Part shown: positions 30,301 to 32,606 of the stretch, one piece after another
Numbering within the stretch: position 1 is the stretch's first letter
Layout of the letters: the number at the start of each line of letters is the position of its first letter
Assembly: GCA_020628305.1 (NCBI GenBank)
Contig: JAHDFH010000019.1
Coordinates: 1-32,606 of the forward strand
Origin: Acidimicrobiales bacterium
Lineage (GTDB): Bacteria; Actinomycetota; Acidimicrobiia; Acidimicrobiales; SZUA-35
DNA length: 32,606 nucleotides
Direction: 5' to 3'
The notes under the pieces: generated by a model
Databases searched by the model: none
What the model was told of the DNA's origin: nothing
The model's input: the letters and a program-made list of their open reading frames with translations, nothing else
Position numbers and translations under genes: made by a program

Positions 30301-32606
30301 ACTCGCCAGAATACAGTAACTGCCCGCAACGACAACCTCACATTCGACCCTGAGCTGCACGAAGCTACAGGTGAATACACACTTATCCCAATAGAAATTG
30401 GCCCCGAAATTTCTAAGACTGTTGAAGCAGCTGGCGTGGTACCAGGTGTCGAGTCAGTTCTCGGAGCGCCAGGACAACAATTCGACTATACAGTCGATGT
30501 TTCTCTACAACAGCATCCGACTCTCTGGAACTATGACCTCTGGTTCTTGGACGAACTTCCTGACGGGCTTACGATTGTAAATGAGCCAACAGCGGGCACT
30601 ATCCCAGCAGCCAGCGGATGGTCAGTCAGCTGTCTAAGTGGTCCGTGTCCCGCAACTGAAGGCGGGGTCTACCTTGGTAGCAACGCCAACCTTGATGGCA
30701 CAACCGACCTTGCATGGTACTTGGGCGACACACCTCCAGACGTTTCTGAAGCAATCTCTGTTTACCGTTTCACTTTCCGTGTTGAGATGAACACAACATT
30801 TATCGATGGTGAAGAAATCATCGATGGCATCAATGATCCGCTAGTGAACACCGCAAAGCCAATCTTCAACCGAGACTTAGGTTCAGGCAACGTTGATTCT
30901 GGACTTCCGGCAACCCCAGGTGTTCCTAGTACCAACGACTATGACCGTGTTTATCCAAAAGATCCAGCGTCGATTGATATTGCAACTCCTCGTCTTGACT
31001 TTGAAAAGAACGTGTACGACGAGAACGACCTCCCTGTGACTGAAATCAACGCAGGTGAAACAGTCTTCTATGAAATCATCGCTACCAACGTAGGTTCTGG
31101 CGCAGCATTCGATATCGATATTCGTGACGACCTTGGTAACCCTGACGGCATTCCCTATATGACTGTTAATAATGCAAGTCTCAATGTAACCCCAGCTGGT
31201 GTTACCTGTAACTTCGTCAACCCACCTGAAGGCGGCCAACGCCTCTTCTGTGAGTTCCCTGGTGGATTAGCAGGAGACCCGGATGGTGCAGGTCCAAGTA
31301 TCGGTGGTCAAATTGTAATCACCTATGAGGCTACAACCGTTCCTGCAGAAGACTTCTACTCACAATTCTCTACTCAGAACTTTGACCCAATGATTCTTAT
31401 CAACCGTGCATTCACCAGCGAATATTGGGAAGCTGCCGGTGAAGGTGGTAACCAATATTCAACTGGTTCCACACTTACTCGACTTTTTGCCTTCACGCCT
31501 GTTCCAGAAGTTGATGCTTTCTGTGTCAACTCAGAAGCCTTCGTCGCTGCAGCACCAGGAAGTCAAGTACAGTTTGGTGTTATCGCAGGTAACGGAGACC
31601 GCAGTGATGTCAATGGCAACCCTGATGGTGACAAGACACTTACTCCACACCCTGTCGAAGACCTCGATGGTGACGGCTACCCAGATGCAGCGTTTGGTTA
31701 CAACCCAGACCTTCGTATAACGATTCAAGATAAGTTCACCTACGTTGGAACACAGGGAACAGGTCCAGGTGCAGGTGATCCAACTTACACCACTTATACC
31801 CCATTCCCAGCCCCAGATCAGATCCTCGATGAGGTTGAGCCAAACACCTACACTCTAGTTTGGAACGACAGCCTTGAAGATATTCCTCACTCTCCAAACC
31901 ACGAGACGCAGGCCGACTTCTTAGCTCACTACCAACTCCTGATTGATGTCATCAAGACTCAAGAGGGTGGTGGAACAATCTGGTTCGAGCTAACCCTCGA
32001 AGATGCAGCGGGTAATACCGACCGTGGTACTGGCGCAATCAACGAGCCATTTGAGCTGATTGAAAAAGACCGAAATGGATGCCCAGGTGGACCTCCACCA
32101 AGAGCAGATAAGTACCCAGATGTTGAAGATGCTGTAAAAATTGCTCCAGGAGCAACAGATGAGTTCACCATCTATATTCAGCAGCCAGATGAAGACTTTA
32201 TGGCTGGTAACTTGGTCGACACTTTACCATTTGGTTTAACGTACCGTGGCGATCTTGCACCCACAGATCCAAACTATGCAGTCGCTACTCTCGAGCAGCG
32301 CAACATCGGTGGTGTGCCTTCAAACTGGACAGATGTTGACGGCAACGGCACGATAGAACTACAAGACTATTTCACTTCATCCACTACTGGAGCAAACGGT
32401 GATACCGCCATTCAGTGGGACCCACCTCCTCTACCTCAAGGTGTCATCAACGATGCTAACAATGGTGGCACTGATACTCGTTGGGTATTGACTGTTCCTG
32501 TTATCGCAGACGATGACCCTCCTTTCCCTAACGAATTTGTTGTTAACTCTTTCTCTTGGAACACCGAGGCGTTTGGTGCTAGGTCTGATACTGGTGCGAT
32601 GCTCAC
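27331..32606 (+). CDS. Giant secreted DUF11-like repeat protein, partial
   Basis: Open from 27331 to the window end, 1758 codons with no stop; missed by the ORF track because it has no end here. The N-terminus MSRYTYRIMELPMRILSAVV leads into a signal peptide cleaved after VGSASA (Met 27355 or 27367 are other possible starts). After an N-terminal region of ~215 residues come about nine beta-sandwich repeats of 140-200 residues, each opening with an I/F-x-K strand (for example VDIDKS, LTISKT, FEIEKL, PEISKT, LDFEKN) and a YTITV-type strand, with DTxPxGL inside. These are DUF11/isopeptide-type surface repeats. DLDGDGYPDA and DVDGNGTIELQDY look like calcium-binding loops. Likely a cell-surface or adhesion fibre; the anchor lies beyond the window. 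Confidence 0.9.
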   Translation, partial: MSRYTYRIMELPMRILSAVVLLATIIVPVGSASADDNPSTQDLVVDCDVRPNGTPVGLDQSGVQGAVPGEWVDFIQVVEFDEGDVYQDILLRPDGTTYFASRLELTALPSALDVDLSSIEFRIAPGSSTDPFADGVVQTTVAGTEPDVTDWVLDADASVPDTKYTLLFPGDVAAMTAGQPGSGQVSYTVPVGGEKFVLSFRAQIPTTEAWGSVHKGAECFASVSTGDSNRDSSRIESGVSVFEPIVDIDKSTALANVYNLGNNIEYTITVSVPEVDPANPSQVIAPARDVIVTDTIPAGLIPLDANGDPVLDGQVTDAGGVWNEATREVTYNAGDILPGDEVLITYDLRMDPDAGLIPTQILTNTASAGFSYLPAGTPDNTTVTDYATDDADVIVASLPPTVSKEADIERTGTDLPYTYTVTVDIPENALYENFSIYDTLPDGLEFVQYLTAECLPAGPTCPTPIPTLTETIFPAGGTTIGWYPDTIPADPNPRQIVLTYEAQIASTYTNGDEVLFFDEFTNSLQVKWNAVDRLGDVTPSTASQPSYDGTVGDDDVVIYDRPVLDIDKTVLTTDGFAADVARVAWDYETGDIATYTSVITNSGSRDATNLTVTDTPAGLDIDVTTVTIDGVLCGAACSWDGTVLTIPIAGPIAAGGGTAIVAYDAVPTQNGDIDNLIEIPSYFDDLGVGTEYLENPSDVVPLNIPDPVLTISKTRAGATDTIANTIGTTYPFNITVRNTSAVTAYSAQVIDTPPTGICMVANSLANVSGDSTVTQVNDTTFDIDDPLAPGESVTFEVTVFVCGPPSVDPGDYTNTVDLTWADLVDGVNEAGDAYAASDTETITLVGPEFEIEKLPPIDGGATLNYTNDVNENGTLEYSTASGTMVSTEVSSGAWTFIIKNTSLVPIGGLQLDDPLPDPFEYFPGDIDTQAIWIGQAPSTFTDNSVASGTTILAGHTEQIDFTLGQLEPGAEVRIIVPFSHNGEDPSDGNLTRQNTVTARNDNLTFDPELHEATGEYTLIPIEIGPEISKTVEAAGVVPGVESVLGAPGQQFDYTVDVSLQQHPTLWNYDLWFLDELPDGLTIVNEPTAGTIPAASGWSVSCLSGPCPATEGGVYLGSNANLDGTTDLAWYLGDTPPDVSEAISVYRFTFRVEMNTTFIDGEEIIDGINDPLVNTAKPIFNRDLGSGNVDSGLPATPGVPSTNDYDRVYPKDPASIDIATPRLDFEKNVYDENDLPVTEINAGETVFYEIIATNVGSGAAFDIDIRDDLGNPDGIPYMTVNNASLNVTPAGVTCNFVNPPEGGQRLFCEFPGGLAGDPDGAGPSIGGQIVITYEATTVPAEDFYSQFSTQNFDPMILINRAFTSEYWEAAGEGGNQYSTGSTLTRLFAFTPVPEVDAFCVNSEAFVAAAPGSQVQFGVIAGNGDRSDVNGNPDGDKTLTPHPVEDLDGDGYPDAAFGYNPDLRITIQDKFTYVGTQGTGPGAGDPTYTTYTPFPAPDQILDEVEPNTYTLVWNDSLEDIPHSPNHETQADFLAHYQLLIDVIKTQEGGGTIWFELTLEDAAGNTDRGTGAINEPFELIEKDRNGCPGGPPPRADKYPDVEDAVKIAPGATDEFTIYIQQPDEDFMAGNLVDTLPFGLTYRGDLAPTDPNYAVATLEQRNIGGVPSNWTDVDGNGTIELQDYFTSSTTGANGDTAIQWDPPPLPQGVINDANNGGTDTRWVLTVPVIADDDPPFPNEFVVNSFSWNTEAFGARSDTGAML

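Overview
The window reads as a gene-dense piece of an actinobacterial chromosome with an unusually low GC content for that phylum (upper 40s per cent by eye, not computed). The evidence is the RskA-type anti-sigma relic, the SigJ/ECF42-like sigma factor with its DGPF partner, the amphi-Trp and DUF4153 proteins, and the many genes whose start codon sits exactly where transcription should begin. I cannot name the class; a streamlined aquatic lineage would fit. There are no phage genes, transposases, rRNA or CRISPR arrays.

Layout. Bases 1-2800: 3' end of a tRNA-Ser, an unknown 406-aa protein, an amino-acid racemase behind a leader with a hairpin, and two small unknown genes. 2840-5004: a 59-codon stump of a GH42 beta-galactosidase abutting a HAD phosphatase, then a uridine-kinase-like P-loop kinase. 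5088-8630: unknown protein, a FitA/VapB-VapC toxin-antitoxin pair with a palindromic operator, a small gene behind a cluster of palindromes, a LuxR-type regulator and an EamA exporter. 8631-9559: non-coding DNA and the collapsed remains of an ECF sigma factor plus its anti-sigma factor. 9556-14090: DUF4153 membrane protein, cold-shock protein, HesB-like/DUF427 pair, fatty-acid desaturase family protein, nitroreductase and a small membrane protein. 14091-14913: small doubtful ORFs. 14914-19950: threonine/serine dehydratase, Nudix protein, amphi-Trp protein, lysA and two unknown proteins. 19966-24576 (minus strand): ltrA, a CxxC mini-protein missed by the ORF track, panC, panB, a galactokinase-like gene with a broken start, and a small membrane protein. 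24641-26779: DUF5655 protein and a DGPF/ECF42-like sigma operon. 26839 to the end: a lipoprotein and a giant secreted repeat protein that runs off the right edge.

Three themes cut across the genes. (1) At least thirteen start codons lie 6-7 nt behind a TANNNT box, which points to widespread leaderless transcription. (2) A GC-rich palindromic REP-like element of about 30 bp occurs four times, three of them within a few bases of stop codons between converging genes, plus one degenerate copy. (3) Gene loss is visible in progress: truncated beta-galactosidase, frameshifted galactokinase start, and a fused sigma/anti-sigma relic. The first two together suggest that galactoside use is being lost.
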